From Epiperipatus broadwayi (lineage: Eukaryota > Onychophora > Udeonychophora > Euonychophora > Peripatidae): a DNA stretch of 64,000 nucleotides. The stretch lies in the NCBI GenBank assembly GCA_028023455.1, contig JAQFVV010006830.1, forward strand, positions 124,001-188,000, given 5' to 3'. Shown here piece by piece: positions 12,672-26,474 of this stretch (position 1 is the stretch's first letter; each line of letters begins with the position of its first letter). The notes under the pieces were generated by a model, which was not told the DNA's origin, did no database searches, and was given only the letters and a program-made list of their open reading frames with translations. A program made the translations under genes and the position numbers.

Positions 12672-12676
<5 letters not shown>

Positions 12677-12712
<36 letters not shown>
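12677..12712. repeat. (TA)n tract, right border of the R1 array
   Basis: About 18 TA units follow the abrupt end of the fourth R1 unit at 'gggtctgatctca'. With the left tract this is compatible with insertion into a TA microsatellite and duplication of it. Confidence 0.9.
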
Positions 12713-12716
<4 letters not shown>

Positions 12717-12744
12717 AGTATACTTGTTTTTACGTACTTATTAT

Positions 12745-13200
12745 GTGACAAAAATTTATATGATGGTAGGAGAAAGTTAGACATTTTAAGTATCTTGGCA
12801 TATTTATAAATAGAAGATAGACTTATATATTGAGTTGTAGAACAGACACCAATGTGATACTAATTTTAAAAGTGAAAAGATACTGTATTTTATCTTAGTG
12901 AAATAATTACTGCAATCAAATTAGTTATATAAAAAACTGTTACTTTGCCAAATTAATATATAGAAGTGAAACGTCAATCCTGTATCAACTCAGTGTAAAG
13001 ATATTAGAAAATTATCACTTAAATATGGTCTGTAAAATTAAAAAAAATATTAAAGGAAGATCACATGACCAATCAATGTGTTTTTCAATTTGTTGGATGT
13101 TATATTTTAAAGTCCATTATTGTAATATTACATCTTTATTGGATTGAACATATGAAACAAATAAACAAACAAGATTTTCTAAACATATTTTGTAATAAAC
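12745..13200 (+). pseudogene. Non-LTR retrotransposon (LINE) RT C-terminal remnant
   Basis: Reading across frameshifts and stops on the plus strand gives landmarks in the order expected downstream of the catalytic site of many non-LTR reverse transcriptases. They are a FKYLGIFIN-like block (about 12785), then LYRSETSILYQ (about 12960), like the LYG-ETW block, then a KILENYHLN stretch, and near 13135 LDWTYETNKQTRF, like the LRWAGH-R block. The catalytic YADD region, endonuclease and 3' tail are not seen. The remnant begins just beyond the R1 array and its right TA tract, so the array may lie within or beside an older LINE. The clade is uncertain (RTE-like is plausible). Confidence 0.55.
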
Positions 13201-13293
13201 TTGAATACCATAACATAAGATAAGCAGTTACTGTTTACATTATAAATAATATCTCAAAGATATTATGTAATATTAATTGTTTTAATTGGGAAG

Positions 13294-13700
13294 ATGGCAA
13301 TGAAAAGTTTTAATTCAATGTGGTTTTTACAAAAGATGGTAAAACACAGTAAGACAAAATATAACACAAATAAAATAATAAATCACTATATGTTTAATGT
13401 ACATGTTCTTGTGTTTTGGGGATTGATTCATATAAACATAGTAAAATTCATCTCTAGTATCTTTTTCTATATTTCTTGGAACTGGGATAGCCATACTGTT
13501 TGTCAATGCATGTTTGTGATAATAATAATTTTAAATAAGGCTTATTGAATTCATTAAAATTTTCCTTCACTAGTTTTTACTTTTTCCAACATTTTTAATA
13601 TATTTTAACAAATGTTGAATCATTTCCTTTAAATGTTATAATCTGAATGAATCTTGCTATTGTCTGCTTATCTACACTGTATATACATTTCTCCCCTTTT
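13294..13700. other. AT-rich stretch without recognisable gene
   Basis: An 84-codon frame at 13294-13548 shows no recognisable domain and probably arises by chance. Pyrimidine-rich sequence begins towards 13680, where the next decayed frame starts. Confidence 0.45.
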
Positions 13701-14400
13701 TGCTTTCATTCTAATTCTATTTTACTTTTCTCCATTACCTCTGAATCCTCCTGATTTTTACCCTTCTCAATTTTTATTTTGCTTTTTTTTAGGCATTGTT
13801 CTTCTCATAGATCACTTTTTTGGCATCTTCTAATTTGGATTAGACTCAACTACTGTTTTCTCCCTTTCTGCAGTAGTAGCCCCTTTTGCACTGCTTTCTT
13901 TTTCCTTTTTCTTTATTTCATTACATCTTTTGAGGTCTTTGATCATAGTCCTCATTTCTTTTATTTCCTTACTAACTCCTTCAACTATTTCCATCAACTC
14001 TGAGATAGCTTTTAGTACATAATCCACTTTAATAGCTCAGGGTTTCTAAATAAATTATCTGGGCATTTTTCTAAACTTTTCTCTTTATTTATGTTCCTCT
14101 TGATATTGATCTTTTTAATCTGCCATAAATTCTCCCACAGATCCTACTAATCCCAACAACTGATCTACAAATTCCTAAATACTACTCTTCCATCCCTTTC
14201 TCTCAACATGCTTTATGTTTGAAAGCCCTTGTGTTGGATCATTTTTTCTATTTAAATCTCTTGTAATTATTATGTGGTGGTACAAGTTGATGGGTATATA
14301 ACATGCATGATCATCAGTGAGTTCCATTACTCCAAGGCCTGGAACTAGACTCACAAGTGATAATCTTGTTCCCATATTTAGAAAGCTGTTCATTATTTAT
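13700..14400 (-). pseudogene. Decayed frame with a charged coiled-coil segment
   Basis: On the minus strand one reading frame runs from 14393 to about 13830 and is interrupted by several stops near 14175-14030. Its 3' part (14027-13830) is strongly coiled-coil-like: DYVLKAISELMEIVEG, then charged residues with a heptad look, then a run rich in Lys and Glu. The coding-like composition and unbroken phase across stops suggest a decayed protein. A LINE ORF1 is one possibility, because such proteins often have a coiled coil and basic region. A host pseudogene is another. I recognise no specific family. Confidence 0.35.
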
Positions 14401-15125
14401 TTTACTAGTAATCAAACATGACACAATAAAATAGTTATTTATATAAATAAATACCCACAATAAGTTCAATTTTTATTATACCATATAATAAATTACAAGA
14501 TCAGTAAATCTATACCAGCATGTAATTGTGAAATTTAATAATTTAAATTTATAACAGACTATAAATAAAAATGGGAGAATTAGGTATAAATGTTGTTTAT
14601 TAATTCCATGCTTCAATAAATTCAGTTCATAAATTAAATCCCTCACAATTAATTCTCCTGCCACTTAAGATAGGTTACAATTAATTATCACTCACCACAA
14701 ACCTTAGTCTAAATAAACAACACTAAATACAGAGCAAAATACATGGACATTCCTGAGAGGTATATGTGGATTGTCAGAATAACAATGAATCAGCAATATT
14801 AAAAGGGAAATAGCAAATACCAATCAATATGAGACAACACCAGGATACAAGTGAACAAAATTTGATTACTCTAGACATCGAGATTAAAATAACTTAATGT
14901 TACTAATGAGTCCATCCCTATTTCAAAAGAAGATGGCATGCACACATATAACTAAATCACATTCAATAATAATACCAAATCTCCCTCCATCAAAGTTTTT
15001 TTAGAAAATAAATCAAATTTATAAGATCCCTAATTGGGATAAATTGAATCTAACTTCATTAAATTATATAATGATTAGATAATAATAACTCATACATGAC
15101 AAAATCAAATTATATATATATATAT
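14401..15125. other. AT-rich stretch without recognisable gene
   Basis: No open frame with domain features and no repeat shared with the window. It ends in a short TA tract (15113-15125) bordering the next element. Confidence 0.5.
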
Positions 15126-15126
15126 T

Positions 15127-19065
<3,939 letters not shown>

Positions 19066-19169
19066 ACCATTGATTACTCTATTTGGCACAGGGTGGCACT
19101 ACTGTATGGAGAGTTTTGCTTTTGTTTACAACAATTATGTGCTAGTATAGAGAAGGTGATCATGTGATG
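19066..19169 (+). mobile_element. R2 repeat fragment
   Basis: About 100 bp match the outer right arm of the R2 palindrome (24653-24757). Shared landmarks include 'tggcacagggtggcactact' and 'acaattatgtgctagtat'. The hammerhead portion is absent. The open frame across it is a by-product. Confidence 0.75.
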
Positions 19170-19485
19170 TTTAGTGGTTTAACAATAATCCATTATGTTA
19201 TAATAAAAATTTATCAAGAAAGCTTAAAGTATAGTAAAAAAATCTTCATTTTTCAGGTCTTGATAAATGAAATTCTAGAGAAAATTACTCCATTGATTAA
19301 GATATAAAGGACTTTGGTAGAAAATCTTTTGGAAAGATTAAAAAGATTTCAACAATGACCAACTATATTATGTTTCCAGCTGAATTACTATTATATCATT
19401 AGGCTAGTTACAGGTGTTTTCAAAATATATAGTCATATGGCTATAAAAATAAAGTAACAATTAAAAATAGAATAAAATTATATAA

Positions 19486-19525
<40 letters not shown>

Positions 19526-21253
19526 TTTGAAAATGATCAACTAAGTGATTACAATACAGGATATAAAGAATTTTAATTTATTATGGATAATCAAATATCA
19601 ATTTTGAAAAGTCAAAATATTTGATGAGATAAAAACAAATGATGCAGTGAATATTGCTGAAAAAAAATTATGAAAGTAAATAGTTTTCAAATATGTAAAC
19701 TATTTTTTAAAAAAATCTCAAAACAAAAGGATATACCTATAAATAAATTGGTGAAACTAGATAGACATTAGAAAATGGCATAGAGTCCATTATTATACAA
19801 GGTAGAATTATGGTCAATGACAAAAAAAATGAACAAATATTGTTGGCTTTAGAAATGGGTTGTTAGAAGAGATCAGCAAAATCAAGCTGAAGAAAAGGTC
19901 AGACCAATGTAACATAAAAAAGTATTTAAAAAGAGGGAAAATGTAATAATAATCATTGGAAAAGAATCTTAAAATAATATAGTCAGATTATAATAATGCA
20001 TATGAGTATTCTACAGAGATGTTGATTAATTGAGAAGAAGATTACTGAAAAATTGTCTAAAGAATTGTACAGAAAAATGGTCTGTAAGAGGCAGACACTA
20101 TGGATGAAGAGATATGGAAAAATAAAATACAGGAACTTTTCATTGGGAATACCCTCAGCAGTGAGAACATGCTAAAACAAAACAAAAAAAAAGATTATAT
20201 ATATATACTGCAATTTGCCATTTGATTTTTTAACATTATATAAATTCTTCAGAATATTTACTTTTATGGAATTTCAGTTTATTATGGTTAAGTAAACTTT
20301 TTAAAATATTTAAAGAAAAAAGAACATTTACTGTCATGTAATTAAAATTTTATTAATTCACCATTAATGACTTCTTTCAAAAATTTATTAACATTTTATA
20401 GCGCAATCAAATTGATGATCTAATTACATTTTTGTGATAAAACAAAAATAATAAAATATATAACTAAAATAAAATTTAAAGTTTTTTTATGTGTAATAAA
20501 GCTTCTTAAGGCAATGTGATGAGTTGGTTAACTTTTGTGATTTATAACATTGATAATACATTATATGTTGATAAAATATTTAATACTTTTCTATAGCAAA
20601 GTTGTAATAAATTTATTTCTAGATAAAATTGATGCCTTTAAATGTTGTAGAATTATTAATCTCAATTAAAACTTTTATTTTATTAATTGAAGTTGGAAAA
20701 ATATACCAGAGATTTCCAGTTTTGTTGCATTTTTTATTTAAAATAATGTAAAATTAAGTCAGTATTATTTAATAAACATTCCACTGAAAGATAAATTTCT
20801 CTCCTCCGTGGCCTCATAAATACTCAACAAAAAAAGGCAGTATTCACTAGATTAACTGCTTGTGAAGTTACAAAGATTTAAACATGTTTCCATTATTATT
20901 TTAGTTTTTAGCTAAGAATAACTTTATGTACATTTACTTGGATGATCAGTCGGTTTGGATTAGGACTAACTAACTGAAAAAAATGTCTTAAGGTTCTTTA
21001 ACTGAATTTTATTCATTGTGGATTTAAACCAGATCATAGATATGGCAAATCAAGGCATTACATTTATACTATAAAACCTGCTAAAATAATATAACTTATT
21101 TAATATGAAATTTAATTTATTTTAGTTCAAGAACATATACAGGATTTAACATAATATCTTTATATTAAAAATTGAACAAATAATAATTTAAATTTAACAC
21201 AATACTTGAAAATTTTGTGAAGTAACAACACATAATATATTTACAAACTTGAA
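19170..21253. other. AT-rich stretch without recognisable gene; TA tract
   Basis: A TA tract lies at 19489-19517. The part at 19840-20170 is purine-rich and slightly less AT-biased and might be old LINE sequence, but I could not align it to a conserved block. Confidence 0.45.
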
Positions 21254-21392
21254 TAATAGCTGAAATACACAGGCTAATATACACCTGTGTCTACATATGT
21301 AATAGACAGGGTATGATCACAGACTTTCACATGACCCACCACTCTCCATACTATCTCATAACACTGATACACCTGAACACATATGTCGAAAA

Positions 21393-21460
21393 GATAAATA
21401 ATCACCAATAAACATATTTCATGCTAAACCAGCATTTATCAGTTGGTCCAGATTACCATC
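21393..21460 (-). ncRNA. R3 hammerhead-like motif, copy 3 (G8 changed)
   Basis: On the minus strand the first core strand reads CUGAUAA (21442-21436), with A in place of the essential G8. Stem II AUGCU/AGCAU is intact, GAAA is present (21420-21417), and the site is between 21409 and 21408 with ACCAA/UUGGU pairing across it. It is probably inactive. Confidence 0.65.
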
Positions 21461-21860
21461 TCTACACATATATGCTACAAGTGCTCAGATGTATATTAAG
21501 ATAGCAAATCCTCCTACTTTAATGGACAGGCTTCAATCTACTCCACACTCTAACTCTTCAACTGTCCATCCAATTGAAAATCTGATGATGGAATGCTACA
21601 TTTTAGAGATGTCTGCATATCCCTTGTATATGTATTTAATGGATTATGTCCTGTACATGAGGGGTCAGATTGACCTTAAGTCAACATGGGTGTGACAATA
21701 ATCTTGGCCTCAGGGTGGCCTTTGCACATCCATCATCAGATTTTCAATTGGATGGACAGTTGAAGAGTTAGAGTGTGGAGTAGATTGAAGCCTGTCCATT
21801 AAAGTAGGAGGATTTGCTATCTTAATATATATCTGAGCACTTGTAGCATATATGTGTAGA

Positions 21861-21928
21861 GATGGTAATCTGGACCAACTGATGGTTGCTGGTTTAGCAT
21901 GAAATATGTATATTGGTGATTATTTATC
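21861..21928 (+). ncRNA. R3 hammerhead-like motif, copy 4 (A9 changed)
   Basis: The first core strand is CUGAUGG (21879-21885), with A9 replaced by G. Stem II is UGCU/AGCA, GAAA lies at 21901-21904, and the AUA site ends at 21912. Stem I is ACCAA/UUGGU, then UAAUC/GAUUA beyond a three-base bulge. Activity is probably reduced or lost. Confidence 0.65.
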
Positions 21929-22320
21929 TTTTTTGACATATGTGTGTTCAGGTGTATCAGTGTTTTGAGATATTATGGAGAGTGGTGGGTCATGTGAAAG
22001 TCTGTGCTCATACCCTGTCTATTACATATATAGACACAGGTGTATATAAGCCTGTGTATTTCAGCTATTACATATTAGAGATGTCTGCCTATCCCTTGTA
22101 TATGTATTTAATGGATTATGTCCTGTACATGAGGGGTCAGATTGACCTTAGGTCAACATGGGTGTGACAATAATCTCAGCCTCAGGGTGGCCTTTGAGTG
22201 TTCCATCATCAGATTTTTAATTGAATGGACAGTTGAAGAGTTGATTGAAGCCTGTCCATTAAAGTAGGAGGATTTGCTATCTTAATATATATCTGAGTAC
22301 TTGTAGCATATAGGTGTAGA

Positions 22321-22388
22321 GATGGTAATCTGGACCAACTGATGATTGCTGGTTTAGCATGAAATATGTATATTGGTGATTATTTATC
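22321..22388 (+). ncRNA. R3 hammerhead ribozyme candidate, copy 5 (complete core)
   Basis: CUGAUGA (22339-22345) and GAAA (22361-22364) are both standard. Stem II is UGCU, loop GGUUU, AGCA, with a U-U at its base. The 2-3 bp stem III (AUAUGUAU) leads to the AUA cleavage site ending at 22372. Stem I pairs ACCAA with UUGGU, then UAAUC with GAUUA across a bulge, then GAU with AUC. This is the best-preserved R3 motif. The weak stem III and U-U closing position make activity uncertain. Confidence 0.72.
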
Positions 22389-22475
22389 TTTTTGACATAT
22401 GTGTGTTCAGGTGTATCAGTGTTATGAGATAGTGTGGAGAATGGTGGGTCATGTGAAAATCTGTGCTCATACCTA

Positions 22476-23218
22476 TCTATTGAATAATGAAATTTATTTA
22501 CAAAAATGAAAGTATATCAATTACTAAAAAAATGATAATGAGATAAATGACATTATTATCACAATTTAAGAATTTAAACCGCAAAGAAATCCTGACATAA
22601 TAAATATCTGCAATTATACACAAAGTCTCTAAGATATTAAATTAATATTAAACATTTTAAATGTTAGAATTTAATTCTTTAAATAACAAATATTTCATAA
22701 AATGTGAATAATGTTTATTTTATTTAACACAATATTAATTTATAGTATACTGCATCTAGATATGCAACAAATCATATTAGGCAAACCGATAGATTTTTTT
22801 TTTAATTAAAATGCTCCATGAAGTGAGAATGTCATACAATATATTCTGAAAAATATAAAATGAGTTCTGAGATATAAGAACTTGTGTACATTTTTATAAT
22901 TTGCAAAAAAGGTACACTTCTAATGGAATAAATATATAGGGCATGTATATTAAATAGTATACATAGATAAAATAGAAATTCATATAACATTTCAATACTG
23001 GCACAAAAACATATTTTTTACTCAAATTCTTCCACAACAATGTGTTCATCTATTAAAAAATAGACATTTTCAGGTTAAATCCAACTAAACATAAAACATA
23101 TATAAATATATACACACCCACAAAACAAAATAGACTTCTCATCATTTATAACTTCTGTAAACATCAAAAAATGTCTTCATAAGATTGATGGATTCAGATT
23201 AAAAAAAAACATTATCAT
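22476..23218. other. AT-rich stretch without recognisable gene
   Basis: No open frame of note, terminal repeat or structured RNA was seen. Its right end runs into the decayed PLE. Confidence 0.5.
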
Positions 23219-24300
23219 CAAAGTTTATTTTACTCTTCTTTACAATTCATCTTTTTTATAATAGATAACCTCTGCTTTGTCAAATAATATTTGATGACCT
23301 GTATTCAGTTCATGATTATACAAAGCTGAGTATTGATATTTATTTTTAACACTACTCTTATAAACTTTAACTCTTTCATTAAGACTTAATTTACTTTCAC
23401 CTATAAAACTTTCATGACAACTGCAAGGAATCTTATAAACTACCCCAGGGATAGGTTTGCAATCAATTGACTGTTTTGAATTATTTAATAATGAATTTAA
23501 ATTCAAGCCTTTTTTCCAGACCACTTTTATACCAACTAATAAAAACTATTCTTATAAATCAATTTACTAATTGATGAATTATATGGCAAAAAAAATACAA
23601 ATTTTATTTGCACTAACAAATAAATCTTTATTATTAACAGATTTATAGATATTTTTTCTAAATATAATACTCCTAATAAATAAGTTCATGATGATATCCT
23701 AACTCAATATAGTGAGAAGCAAATTGACTCTTCTGAATATGACTATTATTTTCCGAATTATTAAATCTTCTATTTCTATAACAAAAATTCAATAAAAAAG
23801 TTTCTTATGAGTAAAAGATTGATAATTGTTTGGCCCTTATCATATTTCCTATTTTTTTCTTTAATGAAATGACTTCAAAATAAACATTATGGACCCTTAA
23901 ATCCAAAAATTTTAATTTAATAAATTCAAATGTACCCCCCTCAATAGTAAATTTAGTATTAGAATAAAATGCATTCAATCTATCAAAAAAATCTTTCAAT
24001 TTATCTTTCAGTGTAACAAACACACAACCATCAACATACCAATCAAATTAATTTAAAGAAACATAAATTCTCTAAAAAAATCAATATAGACAGCGCACAT
24101 TAAGAATAAATAACACAACCAATAACCCATCTCTTTTTAATTTTATAAAATATATTATCACACACAAAATACATAGAATCCTCTAATAACAATAGCAAAT
24201 AATGAATAACTATGATATCATCTGCAGAAAAATATTCACATTTCTATACAACAGTAACAAATATCTTAATGCTTTTTTTTCTTATCAACTGATTGATACA
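23219..24300 (-). pseudogene. Penelope-like element, decayed RT and GIY-YIG parts
   Basis: On the minus strand, in order: an RT catalytic block near 24035 reading FDWYVDGCVFV (the second Asp of YVDD is Gly), the following RT segment at 24023-23805 (FTIEGGTFEFIKLKFLDLRV), and a GIY-YIG endonuclease segment at 23524-23240 (IPGVVYKIPCSC, then FIGESKLSLNERVKVYKSS). These match block for block the better-kept PLE at 61.7 kb, so both belong to one family. Several frameshifts and stops separate the pieces, and the N-terminal RT motifs are missing. PLE proteins combine a telomerase-like reverse transcriptase with the endonuclease that opens the target. This copy cannot act. It is head to head with a plus-strand copy at 25 kb, with the R2 palindrome between them. 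Confidence 0.85.
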
Positions 24301-24427
24301 TGTTTTTAATATTTAAGCTAAACAAAGGCAAAACTCCTCATCCAGTAGTGCCACCCTGTGCCAACCAGAGTAATCAATGGATGCCAGGAGGCTTGTGCAT
24401 AAAACCTATCTAGTACCTACTCATACA

Positions 24428-24473
24428 GTATGCCCAGATTAGTTTCTGGCTTGTGGCCATCATCAGTAAGGAG
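24428..24473 (-). ncRNA. Hammerhead motif, R2 left arm
   Basis: On the minus strand: CUGAUGA (24466-24460), perfect stem II UGGC, loop CACAA, GCCA, then GAAA (24446-24443), a very short stem III (A-CUAA-U) and cleavage base C at 24437. Both core strands are standard. Stem III lacks its second pair (the right arm has ACUAGU), and stem I (CUCCUUA with UGGGCAU) keeps only weak pairs, so activity may be low. Confidence 0.72.
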
Positions 24474-24558
24474 CTTGGATCTGAGAGCACTGCATCTAGA
24501 TCTTAGGATCTAATGAAATCCTCCAGAATCCACCTTTTAACTTTACTTTACTACAAAA

Positions 24559-24602
24559 CTCCTCACTGATGATGTCCACAAGCCAGAAACTAGTCTGGGG
24601 AT
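24559..24602 (+). ncRNA. Hammerhead ribozyme, R2 right arm
   Basis: CUGAUGA (24566-24572) and GAAA (24586-24589) are standard. Stem II (UGUC, loop CACAA, GCCA) has one U-C mismatch compared with the left arm. Stem III is the minimal ACUAGU, and the GUC triplet ends at 24595. Stem I pairs UCCUCA with UGGGGA over six positions including one G-U. The minimal stem III is typical of PLE-type hammerheads, which often need a dimeric form to cleave. Confidence 0.78.
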
Positions 24603-24774
24603 ACTGGATGAGTAGGCACTAGATAGGGATTTTATGCACAAGCCTTCTGGCATCCATTGATTGCTCTGGTTGGCACAGGGTGGCACTACTGGATGAGGAG
24701 TTTTGCCTTTGTTTACAACAATTATGTGCTAGTATGAGATGGTGATCATGTGATGATGTGGTTGAATATTTAAG

Positions 24775-25560
24775 TTATCAAACACATAATCATTTTCTAA
24801 AACAAATCAATTAATTTTATCATATGCTGCAAAAGAAAAACAATACACAAAATTGACCGAAATTTATATAATTTATAAAAACCTTAGGAGCCAAAACATC
24901 CCTAGAAACAATTTAAATAAGTAGATCTATCTAAAAAAATAATTTAGTATAATTTTCATAATTTCAATCAACTTAGATTTTATTATATAAATTTAGATCA
25001 ATTTTGTGTAACTTTTTCTTTTGAGGAACATGATAAAATTAATTAATTTGTTTCAGAAAATGATTGTGTTTTTTGATAATTCAGATGTTGAAAACATATC
25101 AATCAGCTGATAAAATAAAAAGAATTAATGTGTTTCTTACTATTTTAAAGAAATGTGAATATTTTTCTGCTGATAAGATTAAGGTTATTCATGATTTTCT
25201 ATTGATATGAGAACAGTCTATGCATTTTAGGTGTAATGCAATGTTTTATAAAATATAAAAGAGATTTGTTGTTGGTATGTTATTTCTCTTTTAATGTTCT
25301 CTGTCTATATTGATTTTTTAGAAAAGTAATGTTACTAATATTTTTTTATTTTTTTTAAAATTATTTGTTAGGTGGGTTGATTGTTCGTTTGTTATACATG
25401 AAGATAAATTAAATAAGTTTTTTGATAAATTTTAATACTTTTGATTCTAATCTTAAATTTACTATTGCTTTGGCAGAAAGGTTTAAAATGTGATATTTAC
25501 ATTTTTCATAGTGTTGTAAAAATAACCTAGATTTTACAATCAATAAGTTGATGAAGCAAA
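24775..25560 (+). pseudogene. Second Penelope-like copy, decayed, with its own inverted start
   Basis: The plus strand from about 25090 to 25500 matches the minus-strand PLE (24330-23900) in reverse orientation. It includes the RT block LFVRWVDCSFVIHEDKLNKF at about 25360, where YVDD has become WVDC. Upstream, 24779-24857 is the inverted copy of 25003-25079, so this copy itself begins with a short palindrome. Stops and frameshifts run throughout and the GIY-YIG region is missing or unrecognisable. Inverted partial copies at the 5' end are a known habit of PLE insertions. Confidence 0.68.
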
Positions 25561-26470
25561 TCTTTTATTAACTACAAAATGTTAAAAATTTATCATCAGA
25601 AGCAATATGTGTTATTATTTTTAGTAAAATATGATAGCCATAATATTTACATAGCTTATGCATTTTTTTTTTTATAATAGCTGCATAAAAATCTATAGGC
25701 TTCATGATTAACTGATAACATAGTATCTATTACTTTATTTGATCTTATTTTAACTAATATAAAAAATTTATCAACAATAAATATTCTCCAATAATATGGA
25801 ATTTTTCTGAAAGATATGTTACATGTTCTTCCAATTATATCTCTTCTATTTTTTTGCATCATTAGGAAAATTTAATTCAAGAATATTTGGTATTATTTCA
25901 GTAAGTGTGACTAAAGGTGTTGATAGCAAGCAATGTAACAATAAAATTGATTATTTATATATAACACAAGTTTTCCACTCTGTTAACTCAATTTTATTTG
26001 ATTAATTTCTCATTTTTTTTTTTTTTTACACCCAGCTCCCAACAAATAGCCTTTTTAAAAAATTTGTTTTAATAAATATAAAATAAAAATTTAGCATTTT
26101 TCTTTTTAATATTTTTATTTTAATTTCAGTATATACACTTTTCATTAATTTATAAAAAAAAACAATATCTTGTTTTGATATCTTATTAAGATACTTTAAA
26201 TAAAATTATTTATTGTATCTCCAACTTTAAGACTTTGCCTTTGATCAAAATGACTGGAAAAACGTTTTTTTTTAAAAAAAAAAACCGATCATTATTCTTT
26301 ATGTCTAATGTTATTAAAAATAAAAAACTTCATTTATTCATCTTTTGTGCTAATATATTTATACTATAATATTTGCTCAATTACAGACCATACAATGTAT
26401 GTGAATGGCTGTTGTGTGCAGGTTATCCAGGGCACAAAGGTGCTTCACTACCATGATACCAAGATAATTA
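25561..26470. other. AT-rich stretch without recognisable gene
   Basis: Short AT-biased frames only. A small T-run/A-run palindrome lies at about 26263-26284. The less AT-rich patch at 26385-26460 was not identified. Confidence 0.45.
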
Positions 26471-26474
26471 CATT

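Larger units (their letters stand above)
11135..12676 (-). mobile_element. R1 hammerhead retrozyme-like tandem array
   Basis: About 3.7 head-to-tail units begin with 'gtccaaaagatggcgct' at 11135, 11541, 11966 and 12383 (lengths 406, 425, 417 and a partial 294 bp). The units are nearly identical. The first lacks a few short segments, and the second has a longer 'gacgctcttcgatc' in place of 'gactctc'. There is no open frame of note. On the minus strand each unit carries a complete type I hammerhead, spaced 416, 425 and 417 nt apart. A minus-strand transcript could therefore be cut into unit-length RNAs suitable for circularisation. Tandem hammerhead units of a few hundred nt describe animal retrozymes, non-autonomous elements thought to use another element's reverse transcriptase. 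PLEs occur elsewhere in this window and are candidate helpers (inference). The units are markedly less AT-rich than the flanks. Confidence 0.85.
21254..22475. mobile_element. R3 hammerhead repeat: inverted unit plus two tandem units
   Basis: One R3 unit lies on the minus strand (about 21254-21591) and forms a palindrome with the plus-strand copy at about 21730-22068, around a 138-bp centre. A second plus unit follows head to tail (about 22069-22475). Landmarks 'agagatgtctgc' (21606, 22077), 'gtcagattgacctta' and 'gtccattaaagtaggagg' repeat about 460-470 bp apart. All three units carry a hammerhead-like motif. The units are far more alike than the 3-kb copies, so this cluster is younger. The 68- and 75-codon frames seen here repeat with the unit and end in related sequence (RGQIDL-STWV). 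I regard them as incidental, although a short conserved peptide cannot be excluded. Confidence 0.78.
24318..24760. mobile_element. R2 palindrome carrying two outward hammerheads
   Basis: Left arm 24318-24473 is the inverted copy of right arm 24559-24717, with scattered mismatches, around a centre of about 85 bp. Landmarks are 'ggatgaggagttttgcctt' on the right and its complement at 24328 on the left. Each arm has a hammerhead motif next to the centre, oriented outward. The right arm continues to about 24760 with sequence also found at 19.1 kb. No protein is encoded. Its position between two decayed PLE copies suggests it is a PLE-mobilised non-autonomous element or a PLE terminal repeat; I cannot tell which. 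Confidence 0.78.
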
